In this document: positions 46,390 to 58,511 of the stretch, one piece after another
Layout of the letters: each line of letters opens with the position of its first letter
How positions within the stretch are numbered: position 1 is the stretch's first letter
Origin: Emmonsiellopsis sp. PD_33
Lineage: Eukaryota; Ascomycota; Eurotiomycetes; Onygenales; Ajellomycetaceae
NCBI GenBank assembly: GCA_032988165.1
Contig: JANTQF010000006.1
Coordinates: forward strand, 186,001 to 250,000
Direction of reading: 5' to 3'
DNA: 64,000 nucleotides
The notes under the pieces: model-generated
What the model was told of the DNA's origin: nothing
The model's input: the letters and a program-made list of their open reading frames with translations, nothing else
Database searches by the model: none
Translations under genes and position numbers: made by a program

Positions 46390-49300
46390 TGTAATAGGCA
46401 TGCTCTGATAAGCAGATTGTGCAAGCTATATACTAGAATTAAGATTATAATTACTAGAGAAAGAAAAGAAAAAGGAAAAGAAATCATGAGATCATACAAT
46501 ATAAATAAAAGAGAATTATGTGAGGTCAGAGCAAATAAATATTTATATAAAGACCTGGTCAGAGGCATCTAATCAGGCAGTTAGAGATCAAGTGAAGTTC
46601 ATGCAAGCTATAGATATAGAATATAAGGGTGTAGCCTTTCACATTATCTTCTCCTACTTAGATTCAGAGGGCAGGTGGGAGGGCTCAGAAAATCAGACAT
46701 AGCACAGTATAGGCAGAGTCTTATTAGGTAGATGCAGCTCTTTATAATGGGTGAGCACAGTAGTGTCTTGCAGGATAGAGGTTAGTTCTCATAAAGGAAC
46801 TTTATAGCTGAGCTACTTCATTAGGTACTGAAATTCTCATTTATAGTAGTAGTAGCTAAGAATAACTTTAATCTCATACTCTATCTCATTATCTTCCCTA
46901 ATGATGCTAGGCAGATGCCAGTCAGTAATCTCTTACAAGAAGAATAGGTCAGTAGAGGTCTTGTAGAGTAAATTCATATGAAATATGTTATAGATTCCAG
47001 ATAGCATGTTAAAATAGTAATTATAACTTCTTAGAACTTTAATGACAGTGTACTTAGCATATTAATAGTTAAGCATGTGAAATGAGTAATCAGTAGTGAT
47101 ATTTTAGAGGTTTAATTAGATCTTATCATTTATTTCATAGCATTCAGTGGGATTTCAGCAGGCATTCACATAGTTTTATTAGTCTTACTGAGCACTGGCC
47201 ATGAAAGATTCAGCTTACTCATAAGCTTACTAGAGTTTCAAGATGATAGTGTCCATAATTTGGATTAAGCTGCAGGGTGAAGTAGAAGATTCAGATGATT
47301 TAGTAAAATTAAAAACTTTAAAATTATAATTATATGAGAGGAAAAATAGACTGACATCAGTGCTGATAGCATTATAATCATTAATTATAAATTTAGCATG
47401 TAGGAGGAGTTCATTCTAGTTATCCTAAATATATGAATAGAACTTTCAGAGGTAGTTTTTAATTATCTGAATCATATATTTAGTATTACTGTTAGTTTTA
47501 GAATGATAAGCAATTAAGAGGTATTAGAAGATCTTAAGAAGTTAATAGATTTAAATTTAGATAGCTCTGATGAACTGAGTTTTACAGTTTAAAATGATTA
47601 TACAGAGTAAATTATATAGATAATAAAATAAACTTCAGAGAAAGGCTTTTATCACTATAGGTACATCCATCTTCATGCAGGGTTTAAGGATAATACTCTT
47701 ACTGAGATAATTAATAATGATGAGGACATTCTTACAGCTATCACTTATGAGAAGAGCTACTGTGAAATCAATGATAATATTATACTAGATATGTTTAGAG
47801 ATTAGAAGAGACTTGAGCAGATCTTAACAGTGATCTTATTAGGTAATAATAGATTTATAGATATTGTAGTTTTGAGTGAACTATCAGATGCTCTGAGACA
47901 TGTCAGGCTAGTAAAAGTCTCAGAATAGAATTTAGTAGAATATTTTACAGTTTAAGTAACTAATTATTAGAGAGTTATGAGTTTCTTATATAATTTAGAT
48001 ATGTAATAGTTCTGAATTAGGAATTCATCACCTCCTCTAGAAGTATAATCAGAAGTTAGGGTTCATAGAGCATTTAGTAATATTAATATAGGCCTGGACT
48101 TCAGATAGAAAATAACAAATCTTATCTCAGATGATCTAAATTGTTATCTGAAGGCATTCATTGGAGGCAGCAGCAGTGTTTCAGAGTTCTTAAAGTGGGG
48201 ATGATCTGGGGAAGTCTCTCACAGAGTCTGCCTAGGCAATTATAATTAGCAGGATAATAGATGAGATGCATATTACCTCATGCATTGTTACCTCAGATTC
48301 TTTAAGAATCTATAAGTTCAATAGCCTCTATTTGTGGTTCACTTAGTAGGCATCAGAGTCTTCAGAGAGTATATCTTATTCACATTAGAAGAGAGTATCA
48401 GCCATGAAGTTCTCCACACTGAAGTAATAATAGATTATAAAATGAAAATAACTGAGAAATTCAGCTCAGTGCATTTAGCATTCAGAGAGTTTACAGGTCA
48501 TAATGAAATATTAGAGATTCTTATAATTTATAATAATCTTAAAGTTCTTCATACTGCAGAGTTTAGAGTCTCATTCTTCTAGACATCAGATAATAACAAG
48601 AAGTTCCTTATTATAGATCTTATAGTTAGCTTTAACAGAGCTGAGCTTCTTAAATATAAATGTATAGAATTATAGGATACCTTTATCATCCTATTGCATG
48701 AGAATATTACCTGTAATGTAACTAAAGGAGTTCATGTCAACTATTATCAAGTAGTCAGAATTAAATGTAATGAGTATTAGAATAAAGATAAACATCTACT
48801 TAAGATATATAAATGCCTTATCTGCTTCTTTAGACTACTAAAACTATTAATCTTTGCATGTAAGGTCAGTTAGTAGTTAAATGATGTCAGAAAAATCTTG
48901 AATGAAGCATTAGTAGAAATTTGTAAATTCTAGGGAGTCTTATATATCTTTTATGATTATAGGGGTCTCCCACTTGAGGATAGTAGTAATCTTTTTGAGG
49001 TCCATGTAGACTCCCTTTCTTACCTCTATAATGAAGTTAAGGTAGGTCATCTCTTGGACTTTAAAGGTATATTTATTGATGTCAATTAGAAGGCTATATT
49101 CATAAAGATAGATAAGGACATTTCAGATGTACTTTTGATGTTACTTGTAGAATTTATTAGTGAAGATGAGAATGTCATTAAGGTAGGTAGAAGTAAATTC
49201 ATCTAAATAGTCTTATAAGGCCTAGTTAATATATTTCTGGAAGATGCTCAGGGCATTTATAAGATTAAAGAGAGTAACTATCCATTTAAATAGGTCATAT

Positions 49301-51965
49301 CTCATGTGAAAGGCAGTTAGCCATTCATCTCCTTCTGCAATTTAGATCTTATAAAATATGAAAATAATGTTTAGCTTTGTGAACTACTTAACTTATCTAA
49401 TTCATTTAAGAGTCTTATTAATTAATGATAGCAGGTAATAATCTTTTCAGGTAAGACAGTTGAGGCTCTAATAGTTAATATAGAATCAGAGGTCTCTATC
49501 TGGCATCTTTACAAAGAGTATAGGTATATTAGCAGGTAAGTTGCTATCTCAGATGAAGCTCTTATCCAGAAGGTTATTAAGAGTCTTATAGAGTATAAGT
49601 AGTTCATCATATAACATGTTATATAAGAGTTCTTAGAGTAGTTAGGGATCTTTACCCTCTATCTTCTTAAGCTCAATATAGTGGTTGTGCATGCCACAGA
49701 ATGGCAGGAGTTTCTTAGCAGCCTTATAGTTAAAAATATCAAGGAATTTATAATAGTGTAGAGGGAGAACTATTATAGGATCAGTCTTCAGCTTCTTAGA
49801 GAGTCAGAAGAGAGCTTTCTCTATGTCAGACATGCTGATAGTGAAGATTTCAATGGGAGATTAGGACTCAAGCTTCCAATTATGATATTAAAGGAGCTTA
49901 AAGGTATTAGTAGAGATCTGATGAAGGTTGATGGTTTTATAGATATCTCTTTTAGAGATGCAGATGTCTCCAGAGAACATAATGCACTAGTTATGTATAT
50001 TAATGAGAGCTTGATGTTTGAATAGCTAAGATAGGCCTAGTATGAAATTATATGGGAGATTCTTAATTTAATATATATAAGTATTCTCTCAGAGGAACCC
50101 ACCAACATCAACATCAAGCTTCACCATGTTTCATATAAAGCTACCAGTATCACCACTGACACCTTCAATCTTTCAGAGGACAATCAGGATATACAGGAGA
50201 TTATAATAGTTAATCATGTAAGGGAAAATTATTATGTAGTAACAGTAGCTGCTGTTTACCATAGCATTCATATTAAAAGAACAATTAATTACAGTAGGTA
50301 TAAGAATTATTAGAACTATCATCTTCTTCTCAAAGATCTTCCTATCTAACTCTAGGAGCTTCTACTTATAATTTTGCATAGAAGCTAGTCTTTTCCTAAG
50401 TCTAACTTAATATCTTTAAAGTTCTTCTCTTTCTTAGGCTTGGTCTGCACATTCACAGATTATATAGGTAGTTTCAGGGGAATATAGGTTCCATGGCAGT
50501 TAGCAGCTCTATACCTAGATTTATCACAGTTAATGTAAACACCTTAGATGCAATAGTCAGTGACAGTGGCAGTAGTCATATTGAGGATATAGAAATCATT
50601 CACATGAGTAAGCCCTATAGGCATCTAATTTATAGTATTCAGATCTTTTAGTAGAGAGGCTCTAAGAAAGACTTCCTCAGAGGCAGTAGAAGTATTATCA
50701 CAGATTCAGCCCTAAATAGCTTTAATCTCAGATAGGTTATTCTCTATACTACAGAGCTTCATATAATACTCAAGGTATGTAGGAGGTTTGATGGAGGTAA
50801 TAGTCTACTATAGGAGTTTAAATTTAATGGCCTTTTTGAGTAGGGCTTTCTTGACAGTATTATCTTATAATTGGCAACTGGCTTTTAGAATCTTCTGATT
50901 AAATCTCAGGAGAAAGACAGCAAGTAGATCAGTTTTCTGGTGAATACTGTGCAATTAGGTTAAGGCTTTCTGGGCTACTAAAGAGTCAGAGAAAAGGATG
51001 TCAAGCTGGTCAAGAATGACATCAGAGATTATAGAAATGAGCTTAATATTAGCCTTCATTTAAGGATAGAATCAAGTAATAGTAGTACTAGAGAGTTAGA
51101 TGTAGATGTACTAGACCTGATCAGTAAGTAATCTAATTATATGATTATTTAAAGTGATTTTAGCTTCTACATTATGATGTCAGGCAGGATATTCAATGAT
51201 TTGTTTACTCATGAATTTCTTGAGGATGATGAGTCTTTTCTTTGGGCATTTTAGAAAGTCATTGAAAGGGGCAGTCAGGTGAATAAGAGTCAGAGCAGGA
51301 ACTAGAGTTAGTACAGGCATATAATTCTATTCAGCAATGAGGTTGATCTTATTTGTGAGCTGTTAAATAAAGTTTCAGAATTCAGCATTAGAGCCTTGAG
51401 AAGAGATGCTATTTTTATGTAGAGGATTCATGTTTATAATGAATTTGAAAGATTATTTGGATTTAGAGAGTTCAGAGGATTTGAAAAGTTTAGAGGAAAA
51501 ATTCATGAGATATCAATATGAACTGTTAGGGCTTTAGGGCCTTTCACTGACATATTGTTCAGCAGAGCTGAACTGATTGTGTTTCAGATTTCAGAAGAGT
51601 CTACTATATATAAAAATTACATTCAGAAGAATTAGCTATACATGTAAATGACATTTAGAGGGTAAATATAATGAAGATCTCTAAGAAGAGATCAAACCAG
51701 TAATTACAAAATATAATGGGTGTGCTCTGATAAGTGGATCATATGAGCTATACACTAGAATTAAAATTGTAATCATTAGAGAAAGAAAAGAAAAAGGAAA
51801 AGAAATTGTGAGATCATGCAATATAAATAGAAGAGAATTATATGAGGTCAGAGCAGATAAACATTCATATGAAGGCCTGGTCAGAGGCATCTAATCAGAC
51901 AGTTGGAGATTAGGTGAAGTTCAGGTGAGCTACAGATATAGGGTATAAGAGTATAGCCCTTCACA
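46390..51965 (-). mobile_element. G1 copy F: chromodomain Ty3/gypsy retrotransposon, minus strand
   Basis: The LTRs are at 46390-46643 (3' LTR in its orientation) and 51712-51965 (5' LTR), 254 bp each. The target copies are TAAGA (46385-46389) and TGAGA (51966-51970), one transition apart. The internal order is that of copy A, reversed: chromodomain near 46.75-46.95 kb, integrase 47.3-48.0, RNase H 48.35-48.8, reverse transcriptase 49.0-49.7 with YLND (about 49180), gag 50.4-51.5. It carries the same extra 32 nt as copy C near 48205-48240. The plus-strand open frames in this region are shadows. Confidence 0.93.
46700..51500 (-). pseudogene. G1 copy F gag-pol, decayed
   Basis: Reading the minus strand, the gag capsid region (about 50.9-51.3 kb), zinc-knuckle remnant (about 50510-50570), protease (about 49950-50290), reverse transcriptase, RNase H, integrase and chromodomain follow in the standard order with stops in every domain. 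The reverse transcriptase box has its first Asp changed to Asn (YLND). No part longer than about 80 codons is open on the coding strand. The G1 LTR sequence ends close to the copia frame on both sides. Confidence 0.82.
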
Positions 51966-53340
51966 TGAGACTGCATGTATGATATCAAGCTGAGTTTTAA
52001 CTGCAAGATACTGAATGCAGCCTACACTCTATTAGTAACATTACTTTATAAAACCACCTTCACTATCTGAGACAGAAGAATCATTAAATCTAAAAGACTT
52101 CTTTATAAGTATATGAATGATGATAACATCTTTCATATAGAAATCCTTTACTAAATAATTAATATAGTGTTAGTGAGTTAACTTAATCTTCTTAGGTTTA
52201 TAGCTTACTTCCATGCCCAAATATTTCTCTAATTTATGTAGGTCTTTGATCTCAAAATTCTCATTCAATTTGTACACTAGTTAATTGGCATTTGCAGGAT
52301 CTTTGGACATTATATTTAAATTGTTAATGTAGATAGTCATATAGAGGTAAGGCTTGATAGTGTATTACTATAGATCTAGATTGTATGAACTTAATATAAA
52401 TTTTATTTTTATAAGGAGGGCTGTCAGAAAATCATATCAGATTCTTGCAGCTAAATCTAATCTATGGTGCAGATAAGTATTTTTAGAGTGCCTAATTTAA
52501 AGCTGAAACATTATCTTATACTAGGGATATTCTACCTTTAATATGGTGATCTTCCTACTCAGCAGATAAACCTAGTTATCTAAAATAATCTTCTCATTAT
52601 TTACATCTGCATTATCCTGCAGGTAAAAGAGTATTGAATTCAATTCAGCCATCAGATCAGCTACATGTTTTGAGTTTAACTTTTCAATTTTATGAGCTAA
52701 GAAAGAATTTAACATGACATACTTATAAACTTTTATAATGTACTTTTATCTAATGTGAAGAACACAATCTACAGCCTGGTTTGTTATAGGCTGATTACCT
52801 GCTATATTAAAATAATAGATGTTTCAACACTTATACTGTAAATTGAAACCAGCTAAATTGATATGATAGAAATCAATAAAGATCATTCAAGTTAGATTTA
52901 ACTTATTATTATTAAAGTTAGATACTGTAGCTGCACACTTGTCAGGCTTCAAAAATGTATGAAATACTATATATAGAATATGAGTAAGAGTATATATACC
53001 TACCATCAGCACTTATTCTTCTAGCTTATCATACCACACAATAGACTTCTCATTCAGCTTGAAGACTTCATAATTTTATCTAGTTAGTAATATGCAGAGT
53101 TATAGTAACTCCTACATTACAAGATGAAGAGCCTTTTTATAGTTCTGAGGTATAATGATATTAGCATCAGAAAGGAAAGATAGAATAAACTGGGTATCAC
53201 CTGAGGAGCCTCTATAAGCCCTCTATTCTGTCTTGTAATACATATTGAGTTACTGTAAGAAAAGGACCATCTGGGAAGCCTAGAGCAGTGTGAGGAGGAC
53301 ATGAGATGATAGGACTTCTCTATATACATAGAAAAAATCA
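51966..53340 (-). pseudogene. Copia integrase end and reverse transcriptase, decayed
   Basis: The minus strand reads LKPDKCAATVSNFNNNKLNL (about 52940), the tail of copia integrase (KLDP.A..G.FVGY region). Then come LYMTIYINNLNIMSKD (about 52290-52345, the YVDDLLI box with DD changed to NN), NENFEIKDLHKLEKYLGMEV (about 52200-52265, normally F.MKDLGE..YFLG.E), HYINYLVKDFYMKD and CIQYLAVKTQLDIIHAVS (about 51975-52030, normally L.YLAV.TRPDI..AVS). The order and spacing are diagnostic. Its catalytic Asp pair is lost, so it is inactive. Confidence 0.87.
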
Positions 53341-54365
53341 ATTTAGAAAGTAAAGAGTATTAGCCTTCTATACTTATTTATATTTATGAATATATATCTA
53401 TCAGGCAGTTTTGAGACAAGTTAATAGTACATGTACATTATCATTAATCTATACTTAACTAGCTCATTAAGAGTGAAGTAGCACTCAACAATCTAGTAGA
53501 GTGCAGTAGAGATATCATCTCTAATTTTAAGACTATCCTCCTTGGACAGACAGTTCATCAGTGTCTATCTAATACAGTATATCTTAAAAAACTTGGAGAT
53601 ATTCACACTGAGACAGGGATCATTATAGTTGAGACATTAAAGGTTCTCTTAAAGAGCATGACTTGTGATTTAGTATATGGAACTAATGTGGGAAAAATTA
53701 ACCTTATATGAATTAAAGGAAGAAGGTAGGCCCTTAGAGGATAATACCTCATTACCCTATTAGATGTTAGAGCTGATGGGCAAGATGAACTGCATTAGAT
53801 TCTTAATGTTAAGTAGAGAGTTAAGGTAAGAGATTATAGTAAGTAGTAAATTAAACTTTAACTTTAGTAATAAGTACATCTTGAAGGTATTTGAGTTAGC
53901 ATTCTACATCATATGTGCCTCATTAATAACAATAACACTGAACACCTTGCTTAAGCTATCTAGATGATCTCTGGAGAGGCTCCCAGAAAATTATCATTAG
54001 AAATGTTGGATTATAGTATAATCATTTCTCTAGCTCAGTATTTAGTATGAGGTGAGAATGATTAGCTGCAACTAGTCTGAAACATTGAAAATTAAGTTAT
54101 TCCTAGTGAGCTTCTTTATTATAATGTTTTGTCTCTATATAAGGTCCTTCTTGCTATCATTATAATAGATATGAATGTGCAGCTTATCAGTAACTAACTC
54201 TATCTTATTAACCTACTATTTAATAAGTACTGAGGGTACAACAAGTAGGGTTAGTCTCTACTTCAAAGTCTTATAGTTATTATTAGATGGAGTAAAGTGA
54301 AGTCTACATAAAATCAGTTTCTGAGTATATACAGCTAAAAAGGTCTCTCCATTTAAGCTTTTCCA
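53341..54365 (-). pseudogene. Second SNF2-type helicase fragment, decayed
   Basis: The minus strand shows the SNF2 N-terminal lobe from motif Ia onward: RLTLLVVPSVLIK..VNKIEL (about 54190-54250), LQLIILTSY.ILS (about 54030-54080), VFSVIVINEAHMM.NANT (motif II, about 53895-53945; DEAH has become NEAH), then KFNLLLTIISYLNSLLNIK (motif III region, normally LLLTATP..N). It continues with NLMQFILPISSN and LSVNISKFFKIYCIR.TLMN. Motif I and the C-terminal lobe are missing: the reading ends on one side at the 51-bp minisatellite and on the other at the copia. It is not a copy of the 5-9 kb gene at the residue level. Confidence 0.8.
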
Positions 54366-54372
54366 ATGATTG

Positions 54373-54868
54373 GATATCATTTGGTTCAGTGGATTACATG
54401 TATTCCCCAGCAGAGAATAGTTGGATATCATTTAGTGTAGTGGATCACACATATTCCCTGGCAGAGAATGATTGGTTATTATTTAGCACAGTAGATTATG
54501 TGTATTCCTCAGTAGAGAACAGTTGGATATTGTTTAGCACAGTAGATCACACATATTTCCTGGCAGAGAACAGTTGGATATCATTTGGCACAGTAGATTA
54601 TGCATATTCCTCAGCAGAGAACAGTTAGTTATCATTTAGCACAGTGAATCACACATATTTCCCAGTAGAGAACAGTTGGTTATTATTTAGCACAGTGAAT
54701 CACATGTATTCCTCAGTAGAGAATGGTTGGTTATCATTTAGCACAGTGAATCACACATATTCCTCAGCAGAGAACAGTTGATTATCATTTGGTGCAGTGA
54801 ATCACATGTATTCTCTAGTAGAGAATGATTGGTTATCATTTAGCATAGTGGATCACATCTATATTCCC
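54373..54868. repeat. Minisatellite of 51 bp, about 9.7 units
   Basis: Units start at 54373, 54424, 54475 and every 51 bases to 54832, the last one incomplete. The consensus contains GTTATCATTTAGCACAGTG, then GATCACACATATTCC, then CAGCAGAGAACAGTTG. The units differ mainly by transitions. At 51 bp (17 codons) the plus strand gives a 79-codon open frame (54389-54628) with the repeat ENSWISF.TVDHTYSLA. This openness follows from the repeat length and is not evidence of a gene. Confidence 0.95.
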
Positions 54869-54879
54869 TTAATCCCCTG

Positions 54880-55600
54880 TCATATAATTATTTAATATAG
54901 TCTGCTGTTGTAGATCACTTCTCCTATTCACATTTAAATGATTAGGTTTTTTTACTGAACTCTCCAATCTGCTCTTAATTCATAACTACTACTGGATTTT
55001 TTCTACCACTAATACTGTACTAAGATGTGTGAGCCATTGTTCTGCCTGTTACCACTAATTTAATATGAAGTGTTCATAATGTAATGGCTCTTTTACTCAC
55101 ATCTTCTTCACTAAAAATGAGGATTATACTGAGTTCTTTTCTATATATTAAAATTGTCACCAGTACTGCCATGCCAGCTAAACATAAAAATAAATAAGAA
55201 CTTTAACTGGTTTCTATAACAAACATCCTCTTCTGATCATGCAGGTGTCTGATATAATTATTAGTAATAACTGAGCATAAAATTTAAGATTACAGTCTAA
55301 TATATAATTCTAATAGATCATATCATTCTAACATCATACTCTGCCTTCATCATGCCCTTCATCATCTTCTTCTCCCTATCAGGATAATTCCCCTGGAGCC
55401 TCCCAGGACATCTCCTTAGCTAACTCTAATAGTGGGGAACTAGACACCAGACAATTTCATGTTCTTATGCCTGTAGTAGAGATATAGAATAAATATAGAT
55501 ATTATTTATTATTATTATTAAGTTATCATACACCCACATATAGTCTCTACCATCACCACTCAGACTTCTTACTGACAAATAGTAGTACCCACAATCAACT
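54880..55600. other. Sequence before the Helitron gene, no recognised feature
   Basis: No motif was recognised. The start of the Helitron-like gene may lie in this stretch, but the reading is not distinctive before about 55.6 kb. The Helitron 5' end (TC) could not be identified. Confidence 0.35.
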
Positions 55601-58072
55601 AAGTAGTATAATAATTAATTCCAGTGATACACTGTTCTCCTCACAGTCCTCAGTAGGAAATATATTATATACAATAGACAGTATGTTTATAGCTTCTACC
55701 TCATTATATGCCTCATCATTTCAATTGTCACCTAACACACAGGATGAAGATACATAAATAACTTTATTTATAGATGTAGGTACTGCAGACATGCTCTCTT
55801 TCTCATAAAATAATATTCAATTCATAAATTAATCAATTTAGACCAGTCAACTATCATTAGAGTGCAGTATAATAGCTAGTACTACAACTAGTACCTCAGC
55901 TATCATTGAATAGCCTAGTACAACATCTAATCTCATTCTGACTGAGGATGATTGATCTCACATCATTCATTTCCATCAGACATTAGATAGGGAGGGCCTC
56001 AAGAACTACTCTATTTGTGATGAAATATGGTTCCACATGAGAGTAGGAAATGCAAATATATGTGAAAGATACTATTATGATCAGATTAAATGCTCAGATG
56101 GCCCAGCCTGAGGTCTTTTTATAGATGTTAATAATATAGACTCTGGGAGAGTTTCTTCACATCTACCTATCTTAATTATAGCTGAAGAGATACTTATTGC
56201 ATAATATAATTTTCACATCTAGGTTAAGTGCATGCATGGCCTTCAATATCATTATTCTGAACACACCATATACTTCATGCAGAACATAATGTTAGTTGTA
56301 GATCAGCTCCCTTAAATACTAAGTATACTTAATATGCTAATATTGAAACCTCAGAACTATAATTAGAATTCTGAGGTCTAATAATAGTATGCAACTAATC
56401 TATATGTATAACATCACAACATTAAAGTATGATTGCACTATCTCTATAATAATCACCCAGATTACCAGCACATTCAAATAGACACAGACATGATTGCATC
56501 ATTACCATTTGATATAGATATAACTGGATAGTTACACTCTATAATTGAGGATGAGGATAATGGGAAACCAAACCACAATAGCTTATTAAATAACTATAAT
56601 ATTAGAGGGCTACTTCAGGATCAGAACAACATATTTAATGATGATATCTTTAAGGAAACATCATTTATTTCAAACTTGCTGGTAGATATAGATGAGAGAG
56701 CACTTCTCACTATTCATATGAATATAAAGCTGAAAACTGATAATCATCTTATAATGCCTTCTATCTATAGGATATCATTGGCAAATTTCAACTCCAGGAA
56801 ATAAATGTATGCCATGATGTTTCCCACACTTTTCCCTAATAAAGTTATAGATTTCACCACTAGATAGAAACATTCTATCACACTAATCTAATAGGCTAGA
56901 CATATGATGCACTACTTCAACAGCTGTTTCATACAACACCCTCAGTTTTAATCTGTTATATTTAATCAAATACTCCATAAGCAGGCATTTCATGCCATAA
57001 AGTAGTTTATTGAAAGAGACAAGAACAGCCTTAACCTTACCATTTATAACATATAGAGGGCTGTGGTCTCTAATGAGCATTCCCCTCTCCTTAGTCAGAT
57101 CATGCATTTTAGTGGTTCAATTAAGGGTACAAGGTCATATTAGAATCAGTGGTGTTACAAGCTCAAGTTTATTACTCAGTAGCTACCTCTTAACAGCCTA
57201 TTCTTTACACTTAGTGCTGCTGACCATCAATGATACAATCTCCAGAAATATTTACTACATTTTGAGGAATACTGTCAAGCTGCAAGTAACAGATAACATA
57301 CTTCTATAATCTATAATAACATTCAGAATAACCCACATATCATAGCATCCTATTTAGCTCACTATTTTCAGCTATTCTATGAACTTGAAATGGCAGAGAA
57401 GTTTGATATTGAAAACTATTAGTTCCAGTTTGAGTAATAGAGTAAGGGAAGTGGACACATACACAGCTTCATTTGATTAAATAGCACACCTACTATAGAT
57501 ATGTCCACTGCCAAAACACAACAGTTATTAGTAGATTTCTGGAGGGCATAGATTCACACTGTTAACCTAAATTCTTTCCAACAGTCAGATGCTGGACATT
57601 CATCTTCTCTTTCTTTCAGTGAATAGATGAGTCAGCTACCATCTCCTGGGAGCCTCTAGAGATATTATAGGATTCATATAATCTAAAGCTAATATATCAT
57701 GCAGGCCAACTCAGAGGACTACTATACTTCCCTAATAAATCAATTCAGTAGATATATATGACATTCCAAAGCATACTATCTGCATAAAGATAAACAGTTG
57801 AGAGAGCATCACTGTTGATTCTTCTATCTAAAACCTCTCCATAATTATCCTATAATTATGTGCTGCAATGATAAGAACAGACCCTTTAAACACAAGTCAC
57901 AGTGAATATTTACTCCACAGCATTCAGATAAGTTGCTCCAGGCATTTTCACCAGCAGTAACATTAGATTAGCTAGTTAATGGGGATCTTTCCCTATCTAC
58001 TTCTCTAGAGGTAGTGCTTAAATATACTATAAAGTACTGCACTAAGAATGAGGTTAAATCAACATCATATTA
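55600..58072 (+). pseudogene. Helitron Rep (rolling-circle replication initiator) gene, truncated and decayed
   Basis: One plus-strand frame, broken only by stops, runs through a DUF6570-like region (about 56000-56350: EIWFHMRVGNANICERYYYD, HLPILIIAEEILIA, VKCMHGLQYHYSEHTIYF). The Helitron N-terminal domain follows: MMFPTLFPNKVIDFTTR (about 56815-56865), SGSIKGTRSY and LFFTLSAADHQ (about 57110-57235), NPHIIASYLAHYFQLF (about 57330-57378), the metal-binding HUH-like box GSGHIHSFI (about 57450-57478) and the tyrosine box LKYTIKYCTKNEVK (about 58017-58060). About 20 stops, many at Trp positions (for example before FQFE and after HSFI). After KST the frame runs into an ATT microsatellite, and the whole helicase half is missing. 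The shorter open frame at 57010-57309 is in another frame and is a shadow. Confidence 0.88.
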
Positions 58073-58110
58073 TATTATTATTATTATTATTATTATTCTT
58101 ATTCTTCTTC
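58070..58110 (+). repeat. ATT microsatellite at the Helitron break
   Basis: About nine ATT units followed by CTTATTCTTCTTC. It replaces the sequence that should encode the rest of the Helitron protein, so the breakpoint lies here. It also makes the Ile-rich run of the open frame 58014-58208. Confidence 0.85.
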
Positions 58111-58511
58111 ATTTAAGGTGTATGGCAGTCAGTGACTATGACACCTACCTAAGTATAAACTTAGGATTTTCTAGCTCAAACTATCTAGTATACAGACCTA
58201 ATTTATAACTTGCAATAACAGAATTCCAGCCCAGAATAAAGAAGCTATTAAAACTGCATTTTTTATAAACAACAGTTCTCAAACCATTCATCTCAGATAG
58301 ATAATGTATAAAGAAAATAAGGAAAAAACTAAAGAATGTAAAAACAGATAAAAACAGACAAACTTTTTAAGGAAAATAGCTGTAATAGCTGTCAGAATGA
58401 CTTCAAAAGAAAATATAAGAAAAGAAATAAAAGAATGAAAAGTTCAAAAACAAATCAAGACTCTTCCTATAAATATAGAATAAAAGACATCTTCTAAACA
58501 TCCACTTCTAG
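58111..58511. other. A-rich stretch between Helitron and LINE
   Basis: No coding frame. From about 58300 to 58460 the sequence is rich in A on the plus strand (AAAATAAGGAAAAAACTAA and similar). Seen from the minus-strand LINE this lies downstream of its stop, so it is probably the LINE 3' untranslated region, but no clear tail is visible. Confidence 0.4.

Larger units (their letters stand above)
45897..53340 (-). mobile_element. Ty1/copia retrotransposon, minus strand, split by G1 copy F
   Basis: Copia coding sequence lies at 51966-53340 (end of integrase, reverse transcriptase) and 45897-46389 (end of reverse transcriptase, RNase H). The two parts are separated exactly by G1 copy F with target copies TAAGA (46385-46389) and TGAGA (51966-51970). 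The end after the RNase H is missing because copy C abuts at 45896. The start is lost near 53.3 kb, next to an SNF2 fragment. No LTR was found. Confidence 0.85.

Noticed and set aside
46377..46568. Recurrent small open frames starting MPLTRP or MPLTRS in several places (25180, 43091, 46377, 51681)
   Set aside because: All lie inside G1 LTRs and are the same LTR sequence translated; no evidence that LTRs encode a protein.
54373..54868. CRISPR-like array or coding repeat protein
   Set aside because: Units are contiguous with no unique spacers, and the 79-codon open frame has no start context and arises because 51 is a multiple of three.
57010..57309. 99-codon plus-strand open frame
   Set aside because: It lies in another frame than the Helitron reading, which shows clear family motifs over the same bases. 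It is a shadow.
55600..58072. A reassigned stop codon as explanation for long readings with internal stops
   Set aside because: All three stop codons occur, at positions where relatives have Arg, Gln or Trp in turn, and open stretches with normal stops exist. Point decay explains this better than a changed code.
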